Part shown: positions 1-7,885 of the stretch, piece by piece
How positions within the stretch are numbered: position 1 is the first letter of the stretch
How the letters are laid out: every line of letters begins with the position of its first letter
DNA from: Serinicoccus kebangsaanensis
GTDB taxonomy: Bacteria; Actinomycetota; Actinomycetes; Actinomycetales; Dermatophilaceae
DNA: 64,000 nt
Direction: 5' to 3'
Assembly: GCF_008919445.1 (NCBI RefSeq)
Contig: NZ_VSLG01000012.1
Coordinates: forward strand, 1 to 64,000
Made by a program: the position numbers and the translations under genes
Notes under the pieces: model-generated
What the model saw: the letters and a program-made list of their open reading frames with translations, nothing else
Told to the model about the DNA's origin: nothing
Databases searched by the model: none

Positions 1-1
1 C

Positions 2-49
2 TACGACGAACACACCGCCTGGGCCCACCGCCAAGCACCCGCCGCTTGA
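2..49 (+). CDS. Possible 3' end of a gene cut by the left edge
   Basis: One plus-strand frame reads fifteen codons and then TGA, giving the tail YDEHTAWAHRQAPAA. It lies in the same direction as the formate dehydrogenase genes. The stretch is too short to recognise, and open reading is expected by chance at this GC content, so this is only a candidate. Confidence 0.25.
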   Translation, partial: YDEHTAWAHRQAPAA

Positions 50-73
50 CTTCTTAGCCGCCAGGGGTATCTA
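46..73 (+). promoter_or_regulatory. Candidate promoter of the formate dehydrogenase operon
   Basis: TTGACT at 46-51 and TATCTA at 68-73, 16 bases apart, form a plausible -35/-10 pair upstream of fdsG. A second -10-like TAGAGT lies at 136-141, nearer the start codon. No operator is obvious in 74-169. Confidence 0.35.
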
Positions 74-169
74 GAGGCATCGGGCGCGGTGCGGGGTCGC
101 TGGCACGTCTCCATGCTCAGGCCGGGCCGCCGACGTAGAGTGGTGTCACCCAAGGACGGGAGGCGCGAG

Positions 170-649
170 GTGGCACGTGCTGGTCGGCAGACGGAGGAGC
201 TGACCCCCAGGTCGGCGCGGGCGGAGTCGGTCCGGGAGATCGCGGGTCGGTATGCCGGAGAGCGAGGGCCGCTGCTGGTGATCCTGCACGCGGTCCAGGC
301 GGAGCACGGCTTCCTCTCCGACGAGGACGTGGTCGAGATCGCCGACGTGCTGAACCTCTCGGTGGCCGAGGTGCACGGGACGGTGAGCTTCTACCACGAC
401 TTCCGCCGCACCCCACCTCCCGAGCACACCGTCCAGGTATGCCGTGCCGAGGCCTGCCAGGCGGTCGGCGCCGCGGGCGTCTTCGCGGCGGCGGAGGAGC
501 AGTTCGCGGACCGCGCGGACATCGAGGTCCGCGAGGTGTTCTGCTTCGGCAACTGCGCGCTGGGCCCCAGCGTCTCCTTCGACGGCCGCCTCCAGGGTCG
601 GGTCACCGTCGACGACATCGCCGCGGCGGAGGCAGGGTGGTCCCGATGA
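170..649 (+). CDS. fdsG: NAD-dependent formate dehydrogenase, gamma (NuoE-like) subunit
   Basis: A 159-residue thioredoxin-like [2Fe-2S] protein of the NuoE/FdsG family, which passes electrons to the FMN subunit of soluble NAD-linked formate dehydrogenases. The four cluster cysteines are visible as CRAEAC and, about 35 residues later, CFGNC. The GTG at 170 is chosen because GGGAGG sits six bases upstream; in-frame GTGs at 140 and 143 lack such a site. The stop overlaps the fdsB start (ATGA), so translation is coupled. The position ahead of FdsB and FdsA, rather than among nuo genes, points to formate dehydrogenase and not complex I. Confidence 0.88.
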   Translation: MARAGRQTEELTPRSARAESVREIAGRYAGERGPLLVILHAVQAEHGFLSDEDVVEIADVLNLSVAEVHGTVSFYHDFRRTPPPEHTVQVCRAEACQAVGAAGVFAAAEEQFADRADIEVREVFCFGNCALGPSVSFDGRLQGRVTVDDIAAAEAGWSR

Positions 650-2184
650 GCACGTGCATCGCGTGGGTGCCGATGGACTCCTCGGCCCGCGCCGTCGGGG
701 CCGACGAGGTCGCTGCCGCCCTGGCCGAGGTCGAGGGGGTGACGGTCCGCCGCAACGGCACGCGCGGGATGCTCTGGCGCGAGCCGCTGGTCGAGATCGA
801 GACCGAGCGCGGACGGGTCGGCTACGCCAACGTGACGGCAGCGGGCATACCGGACCTGGTCGAGGCGGGCATGCTGGCCGGCGCCGACCACGAGACCTGC
901 ATCGGTGTCGTCGACGACGACCCGTGGCTGACCGGGCAGGACCGGGTGAGCCTGGCCCGCATCGGGCTGGCCGAGCCGACCGACATCACCGCCTACGAGT
1001 CGCAGGGCGGCTGGGCCGGGCTGCGCCGCGCCCTCGACCTCGACCCGGCCGACGTGGTCGAGGAGGTGGTCACCTCGGGCCTGCGCGGGCGGGGCGGTGC
1101 GGGCTTCCCGACCGGCATCAAGTGGCGCACCGTGCTCGAGGCGGAGAGCGACCTGAAGTTCGTCGCCTGCAACCTCGACGAGGGCGACTCCGGCACCTTC
1201 GCCGACCGGATCCTGGCCGAGGCCGACCCCTTCACCCTCATCGAGGGCATGACCATCGCGGCGGTCACGGTCGGCGCCACCGAGGGCTACATCTACTGCC
1301 GCAGCGAGTATCCCGACGCCATCGCCCGGCTCCGCGACGCGATCGCCGTCGCCGGCGAGCACGGCTACCTCGGCGACGACGTCGCCGGCAGCGGCAAGGC
1401 CTTCCGCCTCCAGGTGCGCGTGGGCGCCGGCGCCTACATCTGCGGCGAGGAGACCTCCATGCTGGAGTCCCTCGAGGGCCGCCGCGGCGAGGTCCGCGCC
1501 AAGCCGCCGATCCCCGCGCTGCACGGTCTGTGGGCCAGCCCCACGATCGTCAACAACCTGCTCTCCTTCGCCGCGGTCCCGATGATCCTGGCGGACGGCG
1601 GCGAGGCGTATGCCGCCCGCGGGGTGGGCAGGTCCCGCGGCACCCAGATCTTCCAGCTGGCCGGCAACATCGCCCACGGCGGCGTCTACGAGGCGCCGCT
1701 GGGCATCACCCTGCGCGAGCTCGTCGACGACGTCGGCGGCGGCACCCGCACCGGCCGGGCCGTGCGCGCGGTGCAGGTCGGCGGGCCGCTCGGCGCCTAC
1801 CTCCCGGCCGACCGGCTGGACGTGCCGATGGGCTACGAGGAGCTCGCCGAGGCCGGCGGCATGCTCGGGCACGGCGGCGTCGTCGTCTTCGACACCGAGG
1901 TGGACATGGCCCGGATGGCGCGCTTCGCGATGGAGTTCTGCTCCGTCGAGTCGTGCGGCAAGTGCACCCCGTGCCGGATCGGCTCCACCCGCGGCGTGGA
2001 GACCATCGACAAGCTCGTCGGCGCCACCGACCCGGGGGAGCGGACGCAGCTGCGCGTGCTGCTCGACGATCTCTGCGAGACGATGACCACAGGCTCGCTC
2101 TGCGCCATGGGCGGGCTCACCCCGGTGCCGGTGCGCAGCGCGCTCACCCACTTCCCGGAGGACTTCGAACGGAGCACATCATGA
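646..2184 (+). CDS. fdsB: NAD-dependent formate dehydrogenase, beta (NuoF-like) subunit
   Basis: A 512-residue flavoprotein of the NuoF/FdsB family, the NAD+-reducing site of the complex. A roughly 115-residue N-terminal domain is followed by the FMN/NAD glycine-rich motif GLRGRGGAGFPTGIKW and the second nucleotide motif GAGAYICGEETSMLESLEG. The C-terminal [4Fe-4S] ligands are ESCGKCTPCRIGS plus the cysteine in SLCAMGG. The ATG overlaps the end of fdsG, and the last bases overlap the ATG of fdsA. Expected partners are FdsG and FdsA in a soluble cytoplasmic enzyme. Confidence 0.9.
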   Translation: MSTCIAWVPMDSSARAVGADEVAAALAEVEGVTVRRNGTRGMLWREPLVEIETERGRVGYANVTAAGIPDLVEAGMLAGADHETCIGVVDDDPWLTGQDRVSLARIGLAEPTDITAYESQGGWAGLRRALDLDPADVVEEVVTSGLRGRGGAGFPTGIKWRTVLEAESDLKFVACNLDEGDSGTFADRILAEADPFTLIEGMTIAAVTVGATEGYIYCRSEYPDAIARLRDAIAVAGEHGYLGDDVAGSGKAFRLQVRVGAGAYICGEETSMLESLEGRRGEVRAKPPIPALHGLWASPTIVNNLLSFAAVPMILADGGEAYAARGVGRSRGTQIFQLAGNIAHGGVYEAPLGITLRELVDDVGGGTRTGRAVRAVQVGGPLGAYLPADRLDVPMGYEELAEAGGMLGHGGVVVFDTEVDMARMARFAMEFCSVESCGKCTPCRIGSTRGVETIDKLVGATDPGERTQLRVLLDDLCETMTTGSLCAMGGLTPVPVRSALTHFPEDFERSTS

Positions 2185-5100
2185 CGCTCACCCCAGAGGC
2201 GCTCACCCCCGAGCAGGTCGCGAGCCGGCTCGGGTCCGTCAGTCGCGACGGACAGGATGTGGGTCGTCCGCCCGACCCGCGCGGCGCGGCATACCAGCCC
2301 GAGCCCGACTTCGGCACACCGCAGGTGAGCAGCGACCAGACCGTCACCCTGACCATCGACGGCCGTGAGGTCACCGTGCCCGAGGGGACGTCGGTGATGC
2401 GCGCCGCCCGTGAGGCGGGGGTGGAGATCCCCAGCCTCTGCGCGACCGACTCGCTCAAGGCCTTCGGGTCCTGCCGGCTGTGCCTCGTCGACATCGAGGA
2501 CGGCAAGGGCAAGCCGGCGTCGTGCACTACTCCTTGTGCAGACGGTGCCGTCGTCCGCACCGACACCGACGAGGTGCGCTCGCTCCGGCAGGGGGTGATG
2601 GAGCTCTACCTCTCCGACCACCCCGCGGACTGCCCCGGCTGCGCTCGCGGGTCCTGCGAGATCGCCGCCCTCGCCCGCCAGACCGGTGTCGCCGAGGTGC
2701 GCTACGGCCTGCCCGCCCCCTCCCGACCCGAGAAGGGCCCGGGGGCGGCGCCGTCCCCCGGCGGCCTGCTCGACCGGGGGGAGCGCGACGCCTCCAACCC
2801 CTACTTCGACTACGAGCCGGACGCCTGCATCGCGTGCTCTCGCTGCGTGCGGGCGTGCTCCGACATCCAGGGCACCTTCGCCCTCACCGTCGAGGGCCGC
2901 GGACCGGACTCGCGGATCGTCCCCGGACCGACCGACTTCTTCGGCTCCGAGTGCGTCTCCTGCGGCGCCTGCGTCCAGGCCTGCCCGACCGACGCCCTGA
3001 CCGAGAAGTCGGTGGTCTCCCTCGGTATGCCCAAGCGCACCGTGGAGACCACCTGCGCCTACTGCGGGGTCGGCTGCTCCTTCCGCGCGGAGGTCACCGA
3101 CACCACGGACCAGCAGACCGGGCAGACCCGCACCGAGGTCGTCCGGATGATGCCGCTCAAGGCGGGCAAGGCCAACGAGGGGCACTCGTGCGTCAAGGGC
3201 CGCTTCGCCTACGGCTACACCAACCACGAGGACCGGCAGATGTCGCCGATGGTCCGCGACTCCATCGACGACGAGTGGCGGCAGGTCTCGTGGTCAGAGG
3301 CGATCCAGCGCGTCGCCGACGGGTTCCGTGGCATCCAGGACCGGCACGGCGTCGGCTCCATCGGCGGGATCTCCTCCTCCCGCTGCACCAACGAGGAGGT
3401 CTACGTCGTCCAGAAGATGGTGCGCGCCGCCTTCGGCAACAACAACGTCGACACCTGCGCCCGGGTCTGCCACAGCCCCACCGGCTACGGCCTCAACCAG
3501 ACCTTCGGGACCTCCGCCGGCACCCAGGACTTCGCCTCGGTCGAGGACACCGACGTCATCCTGCTCATCGGTGCCAACCCCACCGACGCGCACCCCGTCT
3601 TCGCCTCCCGGATGAAGCAGCGGCTGCGCCAGGGCGCCCGGATCATCGTCGCCGACCCGCGCCAGATCGACCTGGTGCGCACCCCGCACGTCGAGGCCTC
3701 CGCGCACCTGCCGCTGCGCCCCGGCTCCAACGTCGCCTTCGTCAACGCGATGGCGCACACCATCGTCACCGAGGGGCTGCACGACAAGGGCTTCCTGGAG
3801 GAGCGCTGCGAGGACGTCGAGGCATACCTCGACTTCATCCGGGCGCCGGAGAACTCCCCGGAGGCGACCGCCGACGCGACCGGGCTGGAGCCCGAGCAGG
3901 TCCGCGAGGCGGCCCGGCTCTACGCCGACGCGGGCAACGGCTCGATCTACTACGGCCTCGGCGTCACCGAGCACAGCCAGGGCTCGACGATGGTCATGGG
4001 CATGGCCAACCTCGCGATGGTCACCGGCAACATCGGCCGGCCCGGCGTCGGGGTCAACCCGCTGCGCGGGCAGAACAACGTCCAGGGGTCCTGCGACATG
4101 GGTTCCTTCCCGCACGAGCTGCCCGGCTACAGGCACATCTCGCTGCCCGACGTGCGCTCGATCTACGAGGACCTGTGGGGCGTCACCCTCGACCCCGAGC
4201 CGGGGCTGCGGATCCCCAACATGTTCGACGCCGCGATCGGCGGCAGCTTCAGGGGGCTCTTCGTCCACGGCGAGGACATCGCCCAGTCCGACCCCAACCT
4301 GCAGCACGTCCGCGCCGCGCTGACCTCGATGGAGATGGTGGTCGTCCAGGACCTCTTCCTCAACGAGACGGCGCGCTACGCCCACGTCTTCCTGCCCGGC
4401 AGTAGCTTCCTCGAGAAGGACGGCACCTTCACCAACGCCGAGCGACGGCTCGGCCGGGTGCGTCCGGTCATGTCGAGCCGGGTCGGCAAGGACGAGTGGC
4501 AGGTCGTGTGCGAGATCGCGACGGCGATGGGCTACCCAATGGAGTATGCCTCTGCCGCCGAGATCATGGACGAGATCGCGGCGACGACGCCCACCTTCGC
4601 CGGGGTCAGCTTCGCCCGCCTCGACGCCGAGGGGTCGATGCAGTGGCCGGTCAACGACAAGGCGCCGCAGGGGACCCCGACGATGCACGTCGATGCCTTC
4701 GTGCGGGGCAAGGGCAAGCTCGTCCCCACGGTCTTCGTGCCCACCACCGAGACCACCAACCGGCGCTTCCCGCTGATCCTCACGACGGGGCGGATCCTGA
4801 CGCAGTACAACGTCGGGGCGCAGACCCGCCGCACCGCCAACTCCTCCTGGCACCCGGAGGACGTGCTCGAGGTGCACCCGGCGGACGCCGAGATGCGGGG
4901 CATCCGGACCGGTGACCGGGTGGAGCTGGCCAGCCGGGTCGGGGTCACCACGCTGACGGCACTCGTGTCGGAGCGGATGCAGCCGGGCGTGGTCTACACG
5001 ACCTTCCACCACCCGGTCACGGGCGCCAACGTCGTCACGACGGAGAACTCCGACTGGGCCACCAACTGCCCGGAGTACAAGGTGACCGCCGTCCAGGTCG

Positions 5101-5198
5101 GCGTCGCCAACGCGCGCCGGGAGCAGGAGGAGGCCGAGGTCAGCGACGGGCACGAGCCGGTCGACCCGGCGATCGACGTCGTGGGCGCGCGCCGATGA
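2181..5198 (+). CDS. fdsA: NAD-dependent formate dehydrogenase, catalytic alpha subunit
   Basis: A 1005-residue molybdopterin oxidoreductase that oxidises formate to CO2. After a 50-residue leader comes a [2Fe-2S] ferredoxin domain (cysteines in SLCATDS, GSCRLCLVD and CTTPC), a His/Cys [4Fe-4S] segment (HPADCPGCARGSCE), two [4Fe-4S] motifs (CIACSRCVRAC, CVSCGACVQAC) and the domain-entry cluster (CAYCGVGCSF). The metal ligand is Cys430 in CARVCHSPTG, where FdhF of E. coli has selenocysteine. A formate-dehydrogenase-type molydopterin-binding C-terminus follows. The start overlaps fdsB and the end overlaps fdsD by ATGA. The cofactor genes at 11355-19148 are a likely source of its bis-MGD. Confidence 0.93.
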   Translation: MTLTPEALTPEQVASRLGSVSRDGQDVGRPPDPRGAAYQPEPDFGTPQVSSDQTVTLTIDGREVTVPEGTSVMRAAREAGVEIPSLCATDSLKAFGSCRLCLVDIEDGKGKPASCTTPCADGAVVRTDTDEVRSLRQGVMELYLSDHPADCPGCARGSCEIAALARQTGVAEVRYGLPAPSRPEKGPGAAPSPGGLLDRGERDASNPYFDYEPDACIACSRCVRACSDIQGTFALTVEGRGPDSRIVPGPTDFFGSECVSCGACVQACPTDALTEKSVVSLGMPKRTVETTCAYCGVGCSFRAEVTDTTDQQTGQTRTEVVRMMPLKAGKANEGHSCVKGRFAYGYTNHEDRQMSPMVRDSIDDEWRQVSWSEAIQRVADGFRGIQDRHGVGSIGGISSSRCTNEEVYVVQKMVRAAFGNNNVDTCARVCHSPTGYGLNQTFGTSAGTQDFASVEDTDVILLIGANPTDAHPVFASRMKQRLRQGARIIVADPRQIDLVRTPHVEASAHLPLRPGSNVAFVNAMAHTIVTEGLHDKGFLEERCEDVEAYLDFIRAPENSPEATADATGLEPEQVREAARLYADAGNGSIYYGLGVTEHSQGSTMVMGMANLAMVTGNIGRPGVGVNPLRGQNNVQGSCDMGSFPHELPGYRHISLPDVRSIYEDLWGVTLDPEPGLRIPNMFDAAIGGSFRGLFVHGEDIAQSDPNLQHVRAALTSMEMVVVQDLFLNETARYAHVFLPGSSFLEKDGTFTNAERRLGRVRPVMSSRVGKDEWQVVCEIATAMGYPMEYASAAEIMDEIAATTPTFAGVSFARLDAEGSMQWPVNDKAPQGTPTMHVDAFVRGKGKLVPTVFVPTTETTNRRFPLILTTGRILTQYNVGAQTRRTANSSWHPEDVLEVHPADAEMRGIRTGDRVELASRVGVTTLTALVSERMQPGVVYTTFHHPVTGANVVTTENSDWATNCPEYKVTAVQVGVANARREQEEAEVSDGHEPVDPAIDVVGARR

Positions 5199-5539
5199 GC
5201 GACGGGCCGGACCTGAACGCACCCACCGACGCCGACCCGAGTCCCGACCAGGGTCCGCCCACCGGAGCGGGCGTCGACGCCCAGACCCGTCAGCGCCTGC
5301 CCGCCGAGGTGCGGATGGGCGAGGACATCGCCCGGGCGATGGCGCACCACCCTCCGGAGCGTGCCGCCGAGGAGATCGCCACCCACATCCGCAAGTTCTG
5401 GGACCCCCGCATGCGGGCCTCGATCATCGGGCGGATGGAGCGGGGTGAGTCGATGGACGAGCTGCTGCGCGCGGGCGTCGAGCTCTACCGCCAGGGCGAG
5501 ATCGATCGGGGCGAGGTCGCCGAGCCCTCGGGCGGCTGA
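5195..5539 (+). CDS. fdsD: Formate dehydrogenase delta subunit
   Basis: A 114-residue protein of the FdsD family, which accompanies NAD-linked formate dehydrogenases and is linked to assembly or maturation rather than electron transfer. The family signature is the segment from MGEDIARAMAH through KFWDPRMRASI to the acidic helix GESMDELL. The first 35 residues are Pro/Asp-rich and probably disordered. The start overlaps fdsA. FdhD, the usual sulfurtransferase for this enzyme class, is not in the window. Confidence 0.85.
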   Translation: MSDGPDLNAPTDADPSPDQGPPTGAGVDAQTRQRLPAEVRMGEDIARAMAHHPPERAAEEIATHIRKFWDPRMRASIIGRMERGESMDELLRAGVELYRQGEIDRGEVAEPSGG

Positions 5540-5607
5540 CAGCCACCTCGTCAACTGACAGCCTCGATGTCACTCGACAGCCTGCTCGAGGGGGCTGTCA
5601 GATGACG
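5538..5607 (+). repeat. Copy 1 of a dispersed 3'-end repeat (19-bp period, terminal stem-loop)
   Basis: GACAGCC occurs at 5538, 5557 and 5576, exactly 19 bp apart, and its reverse complement GGCTGTC lies at 5593-5599. CGTCAACTGACAGCC (5549-5563) is matched by an inverted copy at 5593-5607 with one mismatch. The element starts within the fdsD stop codon and lies between convergent genes. Related copies are at 13202-13250 and 33007-33047. A bidirectional terminator or a mobile REP-like element are both possible. Confidence 0.7.
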
Positions 5608-5656
5608 AACCGGCTCGAAGACGGTACGGGAGGGCCTCGCCAACGGTCGGCGCCCC

Positions 5657-6898
5657 TCAGCCGGGTGGCGCGTCTCCCGCCGTGGCGCGGCGGTGCCAGG
5701 CCCAGAGTCCGGCACCGGCCAGGGCGAGGCAGGCGCTGCTCCCGGCCGCGGTGAGCAGGCTGCCGGTGACCAGCGGCGCGATCGCTCCGGCCAGCAGCGC
5801 GTTGAAGACCAGCGCGGCGAACGACGCCATCGACGCGGCCGCCCCCCGCTGCTCCGGGAAGAGGTCGAGCATCGCCAGCTGCTGCACGGGGAAGGCCACG
5901 CCGATCGCGATGCCCATGGCGGCGGGGCCGAGCACCGCCCACGGCAGCACGGGTGCCACGGCGCAGAGCAGGACGTTGAGCCCGACCGCGGTCAGCAGAC
6001 CGGCCATGGTGGCGTCGACCATCCGCCCGCTGTCTACCCGGCCGGCGAGCCGGTTGGTCAGCATCGACCCGGTGACCATGCCCCCGATCATCGGCACGAA
6101 GAGCATCCAGAAGTCCTGCTCACCCCGGCCGAGCAGGTCCACCACCACGATCGGGGCGGCGACGACATACAGGAAGTAGGACGCGAAGACGAAGGCGGAG
6201 GAGAAGGCCACCCGCTGGAACCGGCCGGACCGAGCGACCTGCCACAGCGACCCGAGGACCGACCCCACCCGCAGCGGGCTGCGCCGCTCCCTCGGGTGCG
6301 TCTCGGGCAGCACCACCGCGGTGAGCACGGCCGCGGCGATGCCGTAGGCCGCGACGAACCAGAAGATCCAGTGCCACGGCCCGAAGCGGAGGATCTCGCC
6401 GCCGATCACCGGGGCGATCGCCGGCGCGATCGCGAAGATCATCATCACCCGCGCCATCAGCCGCTGCGCCTCGGCACCGGAGAAGAGGTCCCGGATCACG
6501 GCCCGGCTGACGATGGTCGCGGCGCCGGCGAAGAGACCCTGGAAGACGCGCGCCACGAGCAGCACCCCCAGGGTCGGGGCCAGCGCGCAGACGACGGAGG
6601 CCAGGACATACCCCAGCAGCCCGCCGACCATCACCGGCTTGCGGCCGAGCGCGTCCGAGATGGGGCCGTGGAAGATGCTCATGACGGCGAAGCTGAGCAG
6701 GTAGATGCTGGTGATCTGCTGCAGCGCCGCGGCGTCCGCGTCGAAGTCCCTGCCGATCGCCTCGAAGCCGGGGAAGATCGTGTCGATGGTGAACGGCCCG
6801 ATCATCGCCAGCGCCGCGAGGGTGGTCGTGACCAGCAGCGTCGCCCGCCGAGGGTATGCCGCCGCGCCGGTCTGCGGCTGCGGCGGGCTGGACGTCAC
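5657..6898 (-). CDS. MFS multidrug exporter (Bcr/CflA type)
   Basis: A 413-residue major facilitator with twelve predicted helices, of the drug/H+ antiporter group. The opening TMIGPFTIDTIFPGF-like segment (AMIGPFTIDTIFPGFEAI) and the loop GPISDALGRKPVMVGG are the family hallmarks, and the export motif around MAPVIGG-type prolines is present as IAPAIAPVIGGEILR. The GTG at 6898 gives MTSSPPQPQTG; an ATG at 6919 would add seven residues and neither has a strong ribosome site. The gene converges on the formate dehydrogenase operon and is divergent from the VOC gene. Substrate unknown. Confidence 0.82.
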   Translation of the reverse strand: MTSSPPQPQTGAAAYPRRATLLVTTTLAALAMIGPFTIDTIFPGFEAIGRDFDADAAALQQITSIYLLSFAVMSIFHGPISDALGRKPVMVGGLLGYVLASVVCALAPTLGVLLVARVFQGLFAGAATIVSRAVIRDLFSGAEAQRLMARVMMIFAIAPAIAPVIGGEILRFGPWHWIFWFVAAYGIAAAVLTAVVLPETHPRERRSPLRVGSVLGSLWQVARSGRFQRVAFSSAFVFASYFLYVVAAPIVVVDLLGRGEQDFWMLFVPMIGGMVTGSMLTNRLAGRVDSGRMVDATMAGLLTAVGLNVLLCAVAPVLPWAVLGPAAMGIAIGVAFPVQQLAMLDLFPEQRGAAASMASFAALVFNALLAGAIAPLVTGSLLTAAGSSACLALAGAGLWAWHRRATAGDAPPG

Positions 6899-6997
6899 GC
6901 CCCCACGGTATCCGGGCATCCGTAGACGTGCGTCGGTGCCCAGCCCTAGGTTGACCAGTGTCCGCCCCGGACGCCGACACGCTGCGAAGGAGCACCC

Positions 6998-7786
6998 ATG
7001 TCCACCCGTGAGTCCTATGAGGCCGGCACCCCCTGCTGGGTCGACCTGATGACGCCCGACGTCGATGCCGCCACGACGTTCTACACCTCGCTCTTCGGCT
7101 GGACCGCTGAGGACAGCCACGACGAGTCCGGCACCCGGATCTACACCAACTTCCTGCTCGAGGGGCAGCTGGTCGCCGGCATGGGTGCCCAGCCGGACGA
7201 CATGACGGGCATGCCGCCCTTCTGGAGCTCCTACGTGGCCACCGACGACGTCGATGCGACCACCGCCACGGTCGAGCAGGCGGGTGGGACGGTGATGATG
7301 CCGCCGATGGACGTCATGGACCAGGGCCGGATGGCGATCTACGGCGACCCGGCGGGGGCGGCGATCAGCGTCTGGCAGGCGGGCGCGCACCACGGTGCCG
7401 CCGTGTGCAACGAACCCGGCACCTGGGCGTGGAACGAGCTGATGTCGCGCGACATCGAGGCGTCCACCGCCTTCTACACCGCGGTGTTCGGGTGGGAGTA
7501 CGACGGCATGGAGATGCCGTTCGGCACCTACCACGTCATCCGGGGCGGCGACGAGGGCGGGCTCGGTGGGCTGATGGCCATGCCGCCGGACGTCCCGGCC
7601 GAGGTGCCGAGCTACTGGACCGTCTACTTCCTCGTCGAGGACGCGGACGCCGCGATCGACCGCGCCCGGGAGCTCGGTGGGCGGCTCGTGCACGGCCCGG
7701 ACGACATGCCCGTCGGCCGCCTCGCCACGATCGAGGACCCGCAGGGCGGCGTCTTCATGGTGATGCAGCCGGCGTCGCAGGAGTAG
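6998..7786 (+). CDS. Two-domain VOC (glyoxalase/bleomycin-resistance fold) protein
   Basis: A 262-residue protein made of two vicinal-oxygen-chelate domains, about residues 8-128 and 135-260. Each opens with a similar strand-helix (TPCWVDLMTPDVDAATTFYT; GTWAWNELMSRDIEASTAFY) and ends with DPAGAAISVWQ or DPQGGVFMVMQ. AAGGAG lies upstream of the ATG. The domain type is clear, but the metal ligands and substrate cannot be set from sequence. Members act as dioxygenases, isomerases or drug-sequestering proteins. Confidence 0.8.
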   Translation: MSTRESYEAGTPCWVDLMTPDVDAATTFYTSLFGWTAEDSHDESGTRIYTNFLLEGQLVAGMGAQPDDMTGMPPFWSSYVATDDVDATTATVEQAGGTVMMPPMDVMDQGRMAIYGDPAGAAISVWQAGAHHGAAVCNEPGTWAWNELMSRDIEASTAFYTAVFGWEYDGMEMPFGTYHVIRGGDEGGLGGLMAMPPDVPAEVPSYWTVYFLVEDADAAIDRARELGGRLVHGPDDMPVGRLATIEDPQGGVFMVMQPASQE

Positions 7787-7885
7787 TCGCGAGCCGCTGG
7801 TCCGGCGGTTAGCATCAGTGCGCGAGGGCGCGGCCAGGTCGGCTTCCGCGCCCTCTCGTCATGACCCCAGCAGCAAGGAGAGTCC

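Noticed and set aside
444-2180. Open frame upstream of fdsA running through fdsG and fdsB
   Set aside because: Arg/Gly-rich shadow translation. The alpha subunit begins at 2181 with proper coupling to fdsB.
170-5539. A complex I (nuo) cluster
   Set aside because: NuoE- and NuoF-like subunits are followed by a formate-dehydrogenase alpha with CARVCHSPTG and an FdsD, and no other nuo genes are present.
5195-5656. The repeat at 5538-5607 as an origin iteron array or attachment site
   Set aside because: Only three short boxes are present, there is no initiator or integrase gene nearby, and two more copies of the element follow other gene ends.
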